A stretch of DNA of 64,000 nucleotides, taken from positions 9,064,170 through 9,128,169 of the forward strand of contig CM055200.1 in NCBI GenBank assembly GCA_029224185.1, in the 5' to 3' direction. Numbering within the stretch: position 1 is the first letter of the stretch; the number at the start of each line of letters is the position of its first letter. The notes below the pieces were generated by a model. It was given only the letters and a program-made list of their open reading frames with translations, was not told the DNA's origin and did not search any database. The stretch is from Karalla daura. Its lineage: Eukaryota > Chordata > Actinopteri > Chaetodontiformes > Leiognathidae. Below, one piece after another: positions 41,101 to 51,606 of this stretch. The translations under genes and the position numbers were made by a program.

Positions 41101-44100
41101 CCACACTACCATTGCCACCTTGTGGTAGTGTCCGTAACCTGGCGGCTGATGCTTACGGGCCTGAAAGGCTGAGTGATAGAGGTGGTGGCATTAGCAGTAC
41201 CATTAGAGCTGTTAGTGAACTCACGATCATATACGTAGTACCCCGACATGTTCAATGATGATATTTCATGTAAATGATCATTTTTCATGTTTTTTATTAT
41301 TGTGATATGTTTTTTTTTATTGTATTGATATGTGAAAATGTTTTGTAAAAGTGCTATGCAAGCACTTATTATGATTGTTTATATTGGGGTACAGTCAGTG
41401 CATTTGATCCTCAGGACCCACCCTGAGACAGCCTGTATGGAACCATTATTGATACTTTATTATTTATTTATTATTATTTATTACTATGTGGCTGAACGTG
41501 AAGTGTAAGGGGTATTATGGTTTTGGGCCAAACGTTACATGTTTTTGGTGTTAATGTGATCACTGAAACACCATTTGGGTTAGAGTTTAGATATTTGCTA
41601 GATAGGTTCATCACTCATAGGGGAAGAACTGATTCAGTTTTCACACATTTGGGATTGTAAATAATAAGGTAACAATAGTGCCTCCAAAGGTGAACGCATG
41701 ACTGTGAAAGGAGCTAATGGCTCTAGTTACGTAGTGGAGAGCTTGCAGCTGACAACCACACTACCATTGCCACCTTGTGGTAGTGTCCGTAACCTGGCGG
41801 CTGATGCTTACGGGCCTGAAAGGCTGAGTGATAGAGGTGGTGGCATTAGCAGTACCATTAGAGCTGTTAGTGAACTCACGATCGTATACGTAGTACCCCG
41901 ACATGTTCAATGATCATATTTCATGTAAATGATCATTTTTCATGTTTTTTATTATTGTGATATGTTTTTTTTATTGTATTGATATGTGAAAATGTTTTGT
42001 AAAAGTGCTATGCAAGCACTTATTATGATTGTTTATATTGGGGTACAGTCAGTGCATTTGATCCTCAGGACCCACCCTGAGACAGCCTGTATGGAACCAT
42101 TATTGATACTTTATTATTTATTTATTATTATTCATTACTATGTGGCTGAACGTGAAGTGTAAGGGGTATTATGGTTTTGGGCCAAACGTCACATGTTTTT
42201 GGTGTTAATGTGATCACTGAAACACCATTTGGGTCAGAGTTTAGATATTTGCTAGACTGGTTCATCATTCATAGGGGAAGAACTGATTCAGTTTTCACAC
42301 ATTTGGGATTGTAAATAATAAGGTAACAATAGCTCCTCCACAGGTGAACGCATGACTGTGAAAGGAGCTAATGGCTCTAGTTACGTAGTGGAGAGCTTGC
42401 AGCTGACAACCACACTACCATTGCCACCTTGTGGTAGTGTCCGTAACCTGGCGGCTGATGCTTACGGGCCTGAAAGGCTGAGTGATAGAGGTGGTGGCAT
42501 TAGCAGTACCATTAGAGCTGTTAGTGAACTCACGATCATATACGTAGTACCCCGACATGTTCAATGATCATATTTCATGTAAATGATCATTTTTCATGTT
42601 TTTTATTATTGTGATATGTTTTTTTTTATTGTATTGATATGTGAAAATGTTTTGTAAAAGTGCTATGCAAGCACTTATTATGATTGTTTATATTGGGGTA
42701 CAGTCAGTGCATTTGATCCTCAGGACCCACCCTGAGACAGCCTGTATGGAACCATTATTGATACTTTATTATTTATTTATTATTTATTTTTCATGTGGCT
42801 GAACGTGAAGTGTAAGGGGTATTATGGTTTTGGGCCAAACGTCACATGTTTTTGGTGTTAATGTGATCACTGAAACACCATTTGGGTCAGAGTTTAGATA
42901 TTTGCTAGATAGGTTCATCACTCATAGGGGAAGAACTGATTCAGTTTTCACACATTTGGGATTGTAAATAATAAGGTAACAATAGTACCTCCAAAGGTTA
43001 ACGCATGACTGTGAAAGGAGCTAATGGCTCTAGTTACGTAGTGGAGAGCTTGCAGCTGACAACCACACTACCATTGCCACCTTGTGGTAGTGTCCGTAAC
43101 CTGGCGGCTGATGCTTACGGGCCTGAAAGGCTGAGTGATAGAGGTGGTGGCATTAGCAGTACCATTAGAGCTGTTAGTGAACTCACGATCTTATACGTAG
43201 TACCCCGACATGTTCAATGATCATATTTCATGTAATTGATCATTTTTCATGTTTTTTGTTATTGTGATATGTTTTTTTCTATTGTATTGATGTGTGAAAA
43301 TGTTTTGTATAAGTGCAATCGAAGCACTTATTATGATTGTTTATATTGGGGTACAGTCAGTGCATTTGATCCTCAGGACCCACCCTGAGACAGCCTGTAT
43401 GGAACCATTATTGATACTTTATTATTTATTTATTATTATTCATTATTATGTGGCTGAACGTGAAGTGTAAGGGGTATTATGGTTTTGGGCCAAACGTCAC
43501 ATGTTTTTGGTGTTAATGTGATCACTGAAACACCATTTGGGCTAGAGCTTAGATCTTTGCTAGACTGGTTCATCACTCATAGGGGAAGAACTGATTCAGT
43601 TTTCACACATTTGGGATTGTAAATAATAAGGTAACAATAGTACCTCCAAAGGTTAACGCATGACTGTGAAAGGAGCTAATGGCTCTAGTTACGTAGTGGA
43701 GAGCTTGCAGCTGACAACCACACTACCATTGCCACCTTGTGGTAGTGTCCGTAACCTGGCGGCTGATGCTTACGGGCCTGAAAGGCTGAGTGATAGAGGT
43801 GGTGGCATTAGCAGTACCATTAGAGCTGTTAGTGAACTCACGATCATATACGTAGTACCCCGACATGTTCAATGATCATATTTCATGTAAATGATCATTT
43901 TTCATGTTTTTTATTATTGTGATATGTTTTTTTCTATTGTATTGATGTGTGAAAATGTTTTGTATAAGTGCAATCGAAGCACTTTTTATGATTGTTTATA
44001 TTGGGGTACAGTCAGTGCATTTGATCCTCAGGACCCACCCTGAGACAGCCTGTATGGAACCATTATTGATACTTTATTATTTATTTATGATTATTCATTA

Positions 44101-44970
44101 CTATGTGGCTGAACGTGAAGTGTAAGGGGTATTATGGTTTTTGGGCCAAACGTCACATGTTTTTGGTGTTAATGTGATCACTGAAACACCATTTGGGTTA
44201 GAATTTAGATATTTGCTAGACTGGTTCATCACTCATAGGGGAAGAACTGATTCAGTTTTCACACATTTGGGATTGTAAATAATAAGGTAACAATAGTACC
44301 TCCAAAGGTTAACGCATGACTGTGAAAGGAGCTAATGGCTCTAGTTACGTAGTGGAGAGCTTGCAGCTGACAACCACACTACCATTGCCACCTTGTGGTA
44401 GTGTCCGTAACCTGGCGGCTGATGCTTACGGGCCTGAAAGGCTGAGTGATAGAGGTGGTGGCATTAGCAGTACCATTAGAGCTGTTAATGAACTCACGAT
44501 CATAAACGTAGTACCCCGACATGTTCAATGATCATATTTCATGTAAATGATCATTTTTCATGTTTTTTATTATTGTGATATGTTTTTTTCTAATGTATTG
44601 ATATGTGAAAATGTTTTGTATAAGTGCAATCGAAGCACTTATTATGATTGTTTATATTGGGGTACAGTCAGTGCATTTGATCCTCAGGACCCACCCTGAG
44701 ACAGCCTGTATGGAACCATTATTGATACTTTATTATTTAGTTATTATTTTTCATTATTATGTGGCTGAACATGAAGTGTAAGGGGTATTATGGTTTTGGG
44801 CCAAACGTCACATGTTTTTGGTGTTAATGTGATCACTGAAACACCATTTGGGTGAGAGTTTAGATATTTGCTAGACTGGTTCATCACTCATAGGGGAAGA
44901 ACTGATTCAGTTTTCACACATTTGGGATTGTAAATAATAAGGTAACAATAGTACCTCCAAAGGTTAACGC
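35152..44970 (+). repeat. Mosaic zone of reshuffled monomer types
   Basis: Marked monomers recur at several distances. GGGCTAGAGCTTAGATC occurs near 36,994, 39,612 and 43,539 (2,618 and 3,927 bp apart, four and six monomers). GCACTTTTTATG spacers start from the cores at 35,152, 37,115, 39,733 and 43,660. GTTAATGAACTCACG, paired with ATCATAAACG, marks cores 33,843, 35,807, 40,388 and 44,316, but not 37,770, which sits in the equivalent position. The mixture implies unequal crossing-over or gene conversion between neighbours rather than one clean higher-order unit. Confidence 0.75.
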
Positions 44971-46690
44971 ATGACTGTGAAAGGAGCTAATGGCTCTAGT
45001 TACGTAGTGGAGAGCTTGCAGCTGACAACCACACTACCATTGCCACCTTGTGGTAGTGTCCGTAACCTGGCGGCTGATGCTTACGGGCCTGAAAGGCTGA
45101 GTGATAGAGGTGGTGGCATTAGCAGTACCATTAGAGCTGTTAGTGAACTCACGATCATATACGTAGTACCCCGACATGTTCAATGATCATATTTCATGTA
45201 AATGATCATTTTTCATGTTTTTTATTATTGTGATATGTTTTTTTTTATTGTATTGATATGTGAAAATGTTTTGTAAAAGTGCTATGCAAGCACTTATTAT
45301 GATTGTTTATATTGGGGTACAGTCAGTGCATTTGATCCTCAGGACCCACCCTGAGACAGCCTGTATGGAACCATTATTGATACTTTATTATTTATTTATT
45401 ATTATTCATTACTATGTGGCTGAACGTGAAGTGTAAGGGGTATTATGGTTTTGGGCCAAACGTCACATGTTTTTGGTGTTAATGTGATCACTGAAACACC
45501 ATTTGGGTCAGAGTTTAGATATTTGCTAGATAGGTTCATCACTCATAGGGGAAGAACTGATTCAGTTTTCACACATTTGGGATTGTAAATAATAAGGTAA
45601 CAATAGTACCTCCAAAGGTTAACGCATGACTGTGAAAGGAGCTAATGGCTCTAGTTACGTAGTGGAGAGCTTGCAGCTGACAACCACACTACCATTGCCA
45701 CCTTGTGGTAGTGTCTGTAACCTGGCGGCTGATGCTTACGGGCCTGAAAGGCTGAGTGATAGAGGTGGTGGCATTAGCAGTACCATTAGAGCTGTTAGTG
45801 AACTCACGATCATATACGTAGTACCCCGACATGTTCAATGGTCATATTTCATGTAAATGATCATTTTTCATGTTTTTTATTATTGTGATATGTTTTTTTT
45901 TATTGTATTGATATGTGAAAATGTTTTGTGTAAGTGCAATCGAAGCACTTGTTATGATTGTTTATATTGGGGTACAGTCAGTGCATTTGATCCTCAGGAC
46001 CCACCCTGAGACAGCCTGTATGGAACCATTATTGATACTTTATTATTTATTTATGATTATTCATTACTATGTGGCTGAACGTGAAGTGTAAGGGGTATTA
46101 TGGTTTTTGGGCCAAACGTCACATGTTTTTGGTGTTAATGTGATCACTGAAACACCATTTGGGTCAGAGTTTAGATATTTGCTAGATAGGTTCATCACTC
46201 ATAGGGGAAGAACTGATTCAGTTTTCACACATTTGGGATTGTAAATAATAAGGTAACAATAGTACCTCCAAAGGTTAACGCATGACTGTGAAAGGAGCTA
46301 ATGGCTCTAGTTACGTAGTGGAGAGCTTGCAGCTGACAACCACACTACCATTGCCACCTTGTGGTAGTGTCTGTAACCTGGCGGCTGATGCTTACGGGCC
46401 TGAAAGGCTGAGTGATAGAGGTGGTGGCATTAGCAGTACCATTAGAGCTGTTAGTGAACTCACGATCATATACGTAGTACCCCGACATGTTCAATGGTCA
46501 TATTTCATGTAAATGATCATTTTTCATGTTTTTTATTATTGTGATATGTTTTTTTTTATTGTATTGATATGTGAAAATGTTTTGTATAAGTGCAATCGAA
46601 GCACTTGTTATGATTGTTTCTATTGGGGTACAGTCAGTGCATTTGATCCTCAGGACCCACCCTGAGACAGCCTGTATGGAACCATTATTG

Positions 46691-46825
46691 CTTCTTAATT
46701 ATTTTTTTGTTTATTATTTATTTGTATTATTATTTATACGCAAAATGTAAGGGATATCCTGGTTAATTTTCGTTTTTCATGTTAATGTTCATTTTTTTAA
46801 TTCATTGATGTGTTTTTGCATCACT
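46691..46825 (+). repeat. Degenerate satellite remnant at array edge
   Basis: After the last good homology the sequence still resembles the spacer: GCAAAATGTAAGGGATATCCTGG corresponds in part to GTGAAGTGTAAGGGGTATTATGG, and CATGTTAATGTTCA recalls the later spacer. The divergence is far higher than inside the array, as expected where homogenisation no longer reaches. Confidence 0.6.
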
Positions 46826-47527
46826 AGCTGCGTTTCCACTAGAACCAGAAGTGCGTGAAACCAAAGTATCGCATTGAACAACTGTCACAGAAATCTTTTC
46901 GAGAAACCTCCGAAATATGGCTCAACATTTTTGCGCTCTCATGAGGTTGCTTTTAAGACGTATCTTTATTAATAAATGGAGAGGGCACAGTGCTGTATTT
47001 GTGGACGGAATAGGAGACGCGTCTTCTTTGGCATGATACATGACCTCAACGGTACAGTGGACCCTAGAGGTATGGAATTAATTAATCGCTGTGGGGCTTT
47101 CATATCTTTGAATTTTCATATTATGAAAATACAGAAATTTATACAATTGTAAACAGTTGTGTAAAGTTTAAATATACAACTGTTTTTATATACAGTTAAA
47201 ATGTATGACTGCTTATAAGTGTAAAATGGGCCAATGCCGGGCAGCACTTTTGATTTCGTTTTCATTTTTTCATTAAATGCAATGGAAATTTCCTCACAGC
47301 CCAATTCATATTCAGAATTTCTCGTGTCGTAAGGACTTCATAAGTTGAGGTTCCACTGTTCTGCAATGTTGGAGAATTATGGGATATCGTGAGATTAGAC
47401 TTTACGAGAGCAGAGTTATTTTGCAAAACACCTTTCAATGGAAACACCAGTAAGTCGCAATTGTATTTTATCGAAATTTCAGGAATATCGCTTTGATTTT
47501 GCGAAAGACTGTAGTGGAAACGCAGCT
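46826..47527. mobile_element. Non-autonomous DNA transposon with terminal inverted repeats
   Basis: AGCTGCGTTTCCACTA at the left end is matched by TAGTGGAAACGCAGCT at the right end, a perfect 16-bp terminal inverted repeat. ACT flanks both sides and could be a 3-bp target-site duplication, which would fit a PIF/Harbinger-like element; that class assignment is an inference. No transposase frame is visible. About 300 bp of its interior is a second, nested element (47,055-47,358), so the original unit was about 400 bp. Confidence 0.75.
47055..47358. mobile_element. Nested short inverted-repeat element (pogo/Tigger-like)
   Basis: The left end reads CAGTGGACCCTAGAGGTATG, and the reverse complement of the right end reads CAGTGGAACCTCAACTTATG. 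The similarity continues imperfectly for about 30 bp. A TA precedes the left end, but TT follows the right end, so a TA duplication would have to be mutated. CAGTGG-type ends with a TA target are typical of pogo/Tigger-like elements; that assignment comes from memory and is tentative. Confidence 0.55.
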
Positions 47528-48776
47528 ACTGACCTGTTGTCCTGCTGATCTGTGCCTCTTCTTCTAATTTATGGTGTTGTATTCTGTATACTTTTGTACA
47601 ATATTGTCTGCTTTTGTTGTGACTGCTCTAAACTGATCAATAAACTTTCAAAAAGATCAAATCCATCTGTCTGACTGTCAAATGTCTGAACACAGTTTAT
47701 CGGACTCTATAAATTTGCACAGGCTCAGTTTAACAACCACACCCAGAGAAAAGACGTAATTTGTCCAGTGAAAACATGGATAGGCAGTTTCATTTCTGGT
47801 TTTATTTGGCTTTCTTTCGTCTTCACACCACCACACCATGCACCCATCACAGCAAACAGAGAGCTGCACCTCCTGTCACATGACCACTGCAGTGATAATC
47901 AGGAGTTGAATGGCCCATCCCAATTCATTCACACACTCATTCACACAAATCTACCTGTGGGGATGAACAGGCTCCCCCGTTGAAGTTTTCATAGCCACAC
48001 ACAGATAAAACCAGGAAGAGACTCAATCACTGCTGGCCTCTCTACCACCGCTGCAGACGTGGGACTGAAATATATTCAATACCGATCACACTCCCAGACG
48101 CCAACCAGAGGTGGAATTGAGCCGGAGCTCAGCTCCGCCTGCTCACCTCGTCTCAGCTCCCCCTACCGTTATATGACTTTTTAAAGTCATTCATTTCATA
48201 GAATATGTATTCATATGTAATAAAATATGTATTAATATGCATTAAGATGATGTTAACAATTTATGTATATATTGAGAGCTCTATCTCAATTTAGCCACCG
48301 GGTGTAACCACGATGACTTTTTAAGATCATTTATTTGATCAAATATTTATTAATATGTATTCAAATGTGTATTAATATGTATTAAGGTGATGATTCAAGC
48401 TAAAAAATATATACAAATTTTAAGAGATAATGGTTGCTGAGAGACGAAGAGCTCCCCAAAAGCCAATTAAAGCACTGCATGTAACCCCCTGTAGACGGGG
48501 TTATTTCATTATTATTTCACCAATATAAAAGATTATTATTTATTATTTCACCGCCATAATTGACGGCCTGGGTGTGTATTGCACGGCCCGCTCCTGCAGG
48601 GGGCAGTATATCACTTTGAACGAGGTTGAGGCTGATCGATGCCCTGAGAAGTAGTGCAGAGGCGCCTCTGGCCACTGGGGGGCGCTAATGCCCCCACCGC
48701 ATACAGGAGGGAGTAGAAGAAGAGAGGGAGGAACCTCTTGAGTTAGTGCTGCTGCACTGGGATCAGAGGCACAGCG
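47528..48776. other. Intergenic region between satellite edge and aprt
   Basis: No gene is supported here. AATAAA at 47,640 followed by CTTTCAAAAAG looks like the 3' end of a transcript or retroposon on the plus strand, but no coding sequence precedes it. The open frames around 47,678-47,983 on both strands lack recognisable domains. The segment at 48,173-48,395 is a degenerate tandem duplication, listed separately. The last 200 bp before aprt should contain its promoter and 5' UTR, but no clear TATA box is visible. Confidence 0.5.
48173..48400 (+). repeat. Imperfect 140-bp tandem duplication, AT-rich
   Basis: ATGACTTTTTAA at 48,173 recurs at 48,313, and both are followed by a TCATT(T) stretch and then ATATGTATTAATATG.ATTAAG.TGATG. 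The two units are roughly three-quarters alike by eye. Just upstream is GAGCCGGAGCTCAGCTCCGC, which contains a GAGCTC-centred palindrome. It is probably an old interspersed repeat. Confidence 0.6.
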
Positions 48777-51606
48777 ATGGCAGCCGACACTGAAGTGAAG
48801 CTCCAGCAGGTCATCAAACACATCCGAGCCTTCCCAGACTTCCCGAAGAAAGGCATCCTGTTCAGGTGAGCTGGCACCGTGACACTGCGTGTGGAGCCTG
48901 ACTGGCTGGCTGACTGGCTGGCTGGCTGACTGGCTGACTGACAGCTGTAGGGAAGGACTCACATGTGCCACTGACCGTGTCTCTCATAGACTTTGGACCG
49001 TCAGGACTGGACTGACTAAGGTCTAGGTAAGTACATCGTGGTAGTTAAATGCTATAGGTGCATTGGATTTGCAAGGGTATGAATGTATGTCTGAATAAAT
49101 GAAAGAACTAAAGTCAGAGGAAAACACACATGTGACCAAGCAACAGTAAAGAGAAAACAGAAGTGCTTTATTGAATCTTCCCATGAGACAGTAAAGGCTG
49201 AATCTGTCTGATTGAAACCAACCTGGGATAGTGGCTTGTCACTGGGGTGGCAGCTCCTGTCAGGTGATGCTGCTGGTCGCAGCTCTGGTCCACTGTTAAC
49301 AGCAACATTTTCTCTCTAGCATGCTCTTATCTTTTCTTTGTCAATCCCCAAACAAACTGAACCCTGAGCGACCAGCTGAAAGTGACCAGCAGAAAGTCAC
49401 TTCCCCCGTTTGTCAGGACACACATTTATTTTTTTTATTTTATTTAACCTTTATTTAACCAGGAAGTGCCCATTGAGATTAAGAACCTCTTTTTCAAGGG
49501 AGACCTGGCCAAGATAGGCAGCAGTAAATACAACACAGTTACATATAACAGATACAGTTAAAATAAAAATAAGAAACAATCAAATCACAAAAAACAACTA
49601 CATGTAACGGAGTCGGCCTCAAGTATTTTCAATTTAGATTTGTATGTCCTCAAAGAAATTAACTTTTAGCCTCCAGTCAGTTTGTAAGGCATTCCAGGCT
49701 GAAGGAGCAGAGTAAACAAAGGCTCTTTTACCCAGTTCAGTACGTGCAAAAGGCATTGAAAGCAACAGGTAGTCTTGTGAGCGAGATGAGTAAGAACCAG
49801 GATTTCTTTGTACAATCAAGGAGCAGATATAAGAAGGCAGCAGACCAAGCATTGCCTTATATATAAAAATATACCAGTGACTGAGCCTTCGGGCGGCCAG
49901 AGAAGGCCATCCGACCCGAGAGTATAGCTGGCAGTGGTGTGTCAAGGGTTTGCAATTTGTAATGAACCTCAGGGTAGCAAAATAAACAGTATCGATCATA
50001 TGAAGACATTTAGCAGAAGCATTCATGTACAAAATGTCTCCATAGTCTAATACTGGTAAAAAGGTAGCAGCAACAAGTCGCTTCTTAGCATTAAAAGAAA
50101 AACACAGCTTGTTTCGAAAGTAGAAACCCAATCTTATCCTTAGCTTCTTTACAAGTGTCTCTATATGCTGCTTAAACGTGAGTGAGTCGTCTATCCAGAC
50201 ACCTAGGTATTTATATTCTTGTACAACCTCTATTTTATTTCCCTGAAGAGTGGTTTAGTATTGTATTTAGTATTGTACTCACTGTGACTTTGCTGCCACT
50301 GTGGTGTCATGTCACAGCATTTAGAAAACTGCAGAGTGGGTCATTTTACCGAGGGGACCTCGATCCAACCTCAGAGCTCTTCATCTGTGACTAAGTGCAA
50401 TGTGTTTGTTGGGCAGAGACATCAGTCCAATCCTGAAGGATCCAGCCGCTCTGACAGCTGTCATTGACCTGTTTGTGGAACACGTGAGGACCAACCACAA
50501 GCATGTCGATCTGATCGTTGGTAAGAAAACAAAGCCATGTCACTGTTCTCGCCTGGGGTTCAAGGAAAAGTTTGGTCCAATGGTTTATGTCAGATTACAG
50601 CATTGTAGAGTGACCTGTAGCCATCCATCCATCCATCCATGTGAGGTGACAATACAAACTAACTCACACACTCTATTGCAGCAGTAGAGGATGGAAAGCC
50701 TCCACTAAATGATTTCTGGAAATCTCATCACATTCATCTCCAATATTGACAATATTGACCTTATTCTTAACAAATCCATGATTACATTTTAACTTATCTC
50801 CAACCCAGATGTATCTCGCCTCCTTATTAGCTGTATTAAGCAGGCTTAATTACAGCTAAATTTACTGCAAGTGGAAGGTCCCACTGAGGAGACAGAAGTA
50901 TTTTGAAGGGAGGGGGTCTTCAGTTTTCTGATAGTTCTGGCTTTGCTGTGTGTGTGCTCAGGTTTAGATGCTCGGGGTTTCTTGTTTGGACCTCTGCTGG
51001 CACAACGGCTGGGTGTTGGCTTCATCCTGGTCAGGAAGAAGGGCAAGCTGCCCGGCCCCACTGTGTCCGTGGCCTACGATTTGGAGTACGGGAAGGTAAG
51101 GCACTCTCTGAGGGTTGTGTCTCGCCTCAGTCGAGCGAACAGCAGCTCCTCTAACGCAGCGTTTTGTGTCTGGCTGGCGTCGGTCCAGGCTGAGGCAGAG
51201 ATCCAGGATGATGCAGTGGCTCCAGGACAGAAGATTTTACTCATCGATGATCTATTAGCCACAGGAGGTGAGAGCTGCTCTCAGGCTTCTCCGTTGTTCT
51301 GCCATCAACAAGACCTTTTTTTTCAGTCTCTGTAACTTCTAGTAGAAGTTCCCTCTTCATCGGAGTTTCTCGAACAAGGATGTTGTAGGAATCGGATTCT
51401 GGGGACTTTTTTTGGAAGCTCCCACTGGCTGCTGATCTGACTGGTGCTGGCGTTGTGGTTCTGCAGGGACGCTGTACGCAGCCTGTGAACTGATGAGGAA
51501 GCAGCAGGCGGAGATCCTGGGCTGCCTGGTGGTCATCGAGCTGAAGGACCTGAATGGGACGGAGAAGCTGAAGCCGCACAGCGTCTTCTCTCTGGTCCAG
51601 TACTGA
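48777..51606 (+). CDS. aprt: Adenine phosphoribosyltransferase (5 exons)
   Basis: Converts adenine and phosphoribosyl pyrophosphate to AMP and pyrophosphate in cytosolic purine salvage. Exons: 48,777-48,865; 50,417-50,520; 50,962-51,095; 51,189-51,267; 51,467-51,606. All junctions are GT/AG, the phases agree, and the total is 546 bp, giving 181 residues (human APRT has 180). The protein opens MAADTEVKLQQVIKHIRAFP. It has DISPILKDP after the first junction, LDARGFLFGP at about 66-75, GKLPGPTVSVAYDLEYGK in exon 3, and the phosphoribosyltransferase PRPP loop ILLIDDLLATGGT at 125-137; all are family hallmarks. It ends FSLVQY. The exon pattern matches vertebrate APRT. Intron 1 (about 1.55 kb) carries an antisense retroelement fragment. 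The gene converges on cdt1. Nothing looks broken. Confidence 0.97.
49425..50252 (-). mobile_element. 5'-truncated non-LTR retrotransposon in aprt intron 1
   Basis: On the minus strand an open frame from about 50,250 to 49,634 encodes the end of a LINE-type reverse transcriptase: YKYLGVWIDD, then LGFYFRNKL, LPVLDYGDILYMNA, LRFITNCKPLTHH, RVGWPSLAARR and FVYSAPSAWNALQ. This is the thumb/connection region seen in jockey-clade LINEs of fish. The 3' UTR follows to about 49,430 and ends in an A-rich tail (T-run on the plus strand). Upstream of 50,252 the frame stops, so the copy is truncated at its 5' end. The remaining frame has no stop. It lies antisense to aprt. Confidence 0.85.

Larger units (their letters stand above)
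1..46690 (+). repeat. Satellite array, ~655-bp monomer, 71 complete cores
   Basis: Head-to-tail tandem array. The same core recurs every 646-656 bp from 470 to 46,282; 70 intervals average about 654.5 bp. All copies have one orientation and no other element interrupts them. The window opens inside a monomer, so the left end is not seen; homology stops at about 46,690, where the usual GATACTTTATT after GGAACCATTATT is replaced by an unrelated run. Each monomer is a near-invariant core followed by an AT-rich spacer holding T-runs, a short direct repeat and two small hairpins. I do not recognise it as 5S rDNA, an snRNA repeat or any named fish satellite. Long arrays of this kind are often centromeric, pericentromeric or heterochromatic, but nothing here proves which. 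Confidence 0.97.

Noticed and set aside
470..46512. 71 copies of a 71-76 codon open frame as a protein family
   Set aside because: No recognisable domain, and the substitution pattern is neutral at codon level. Annotated as satellite core instead.
1..46690. CRISPR array
   Set aside because: Repeat units of 655 bp with homologous spacers in a vertebrate-type genome; not a CRISPR architecture.
46976..47152. 58-codon frame with a CC..C motif
   Set aside because: It runs across the junction of the outer and nested transposons, so it is a chance composite.
48543..48971. 142-codon minus-strand frame
   Set aside because: Shadow of aprt exon 1 and its flanks; low complexity and no domain.
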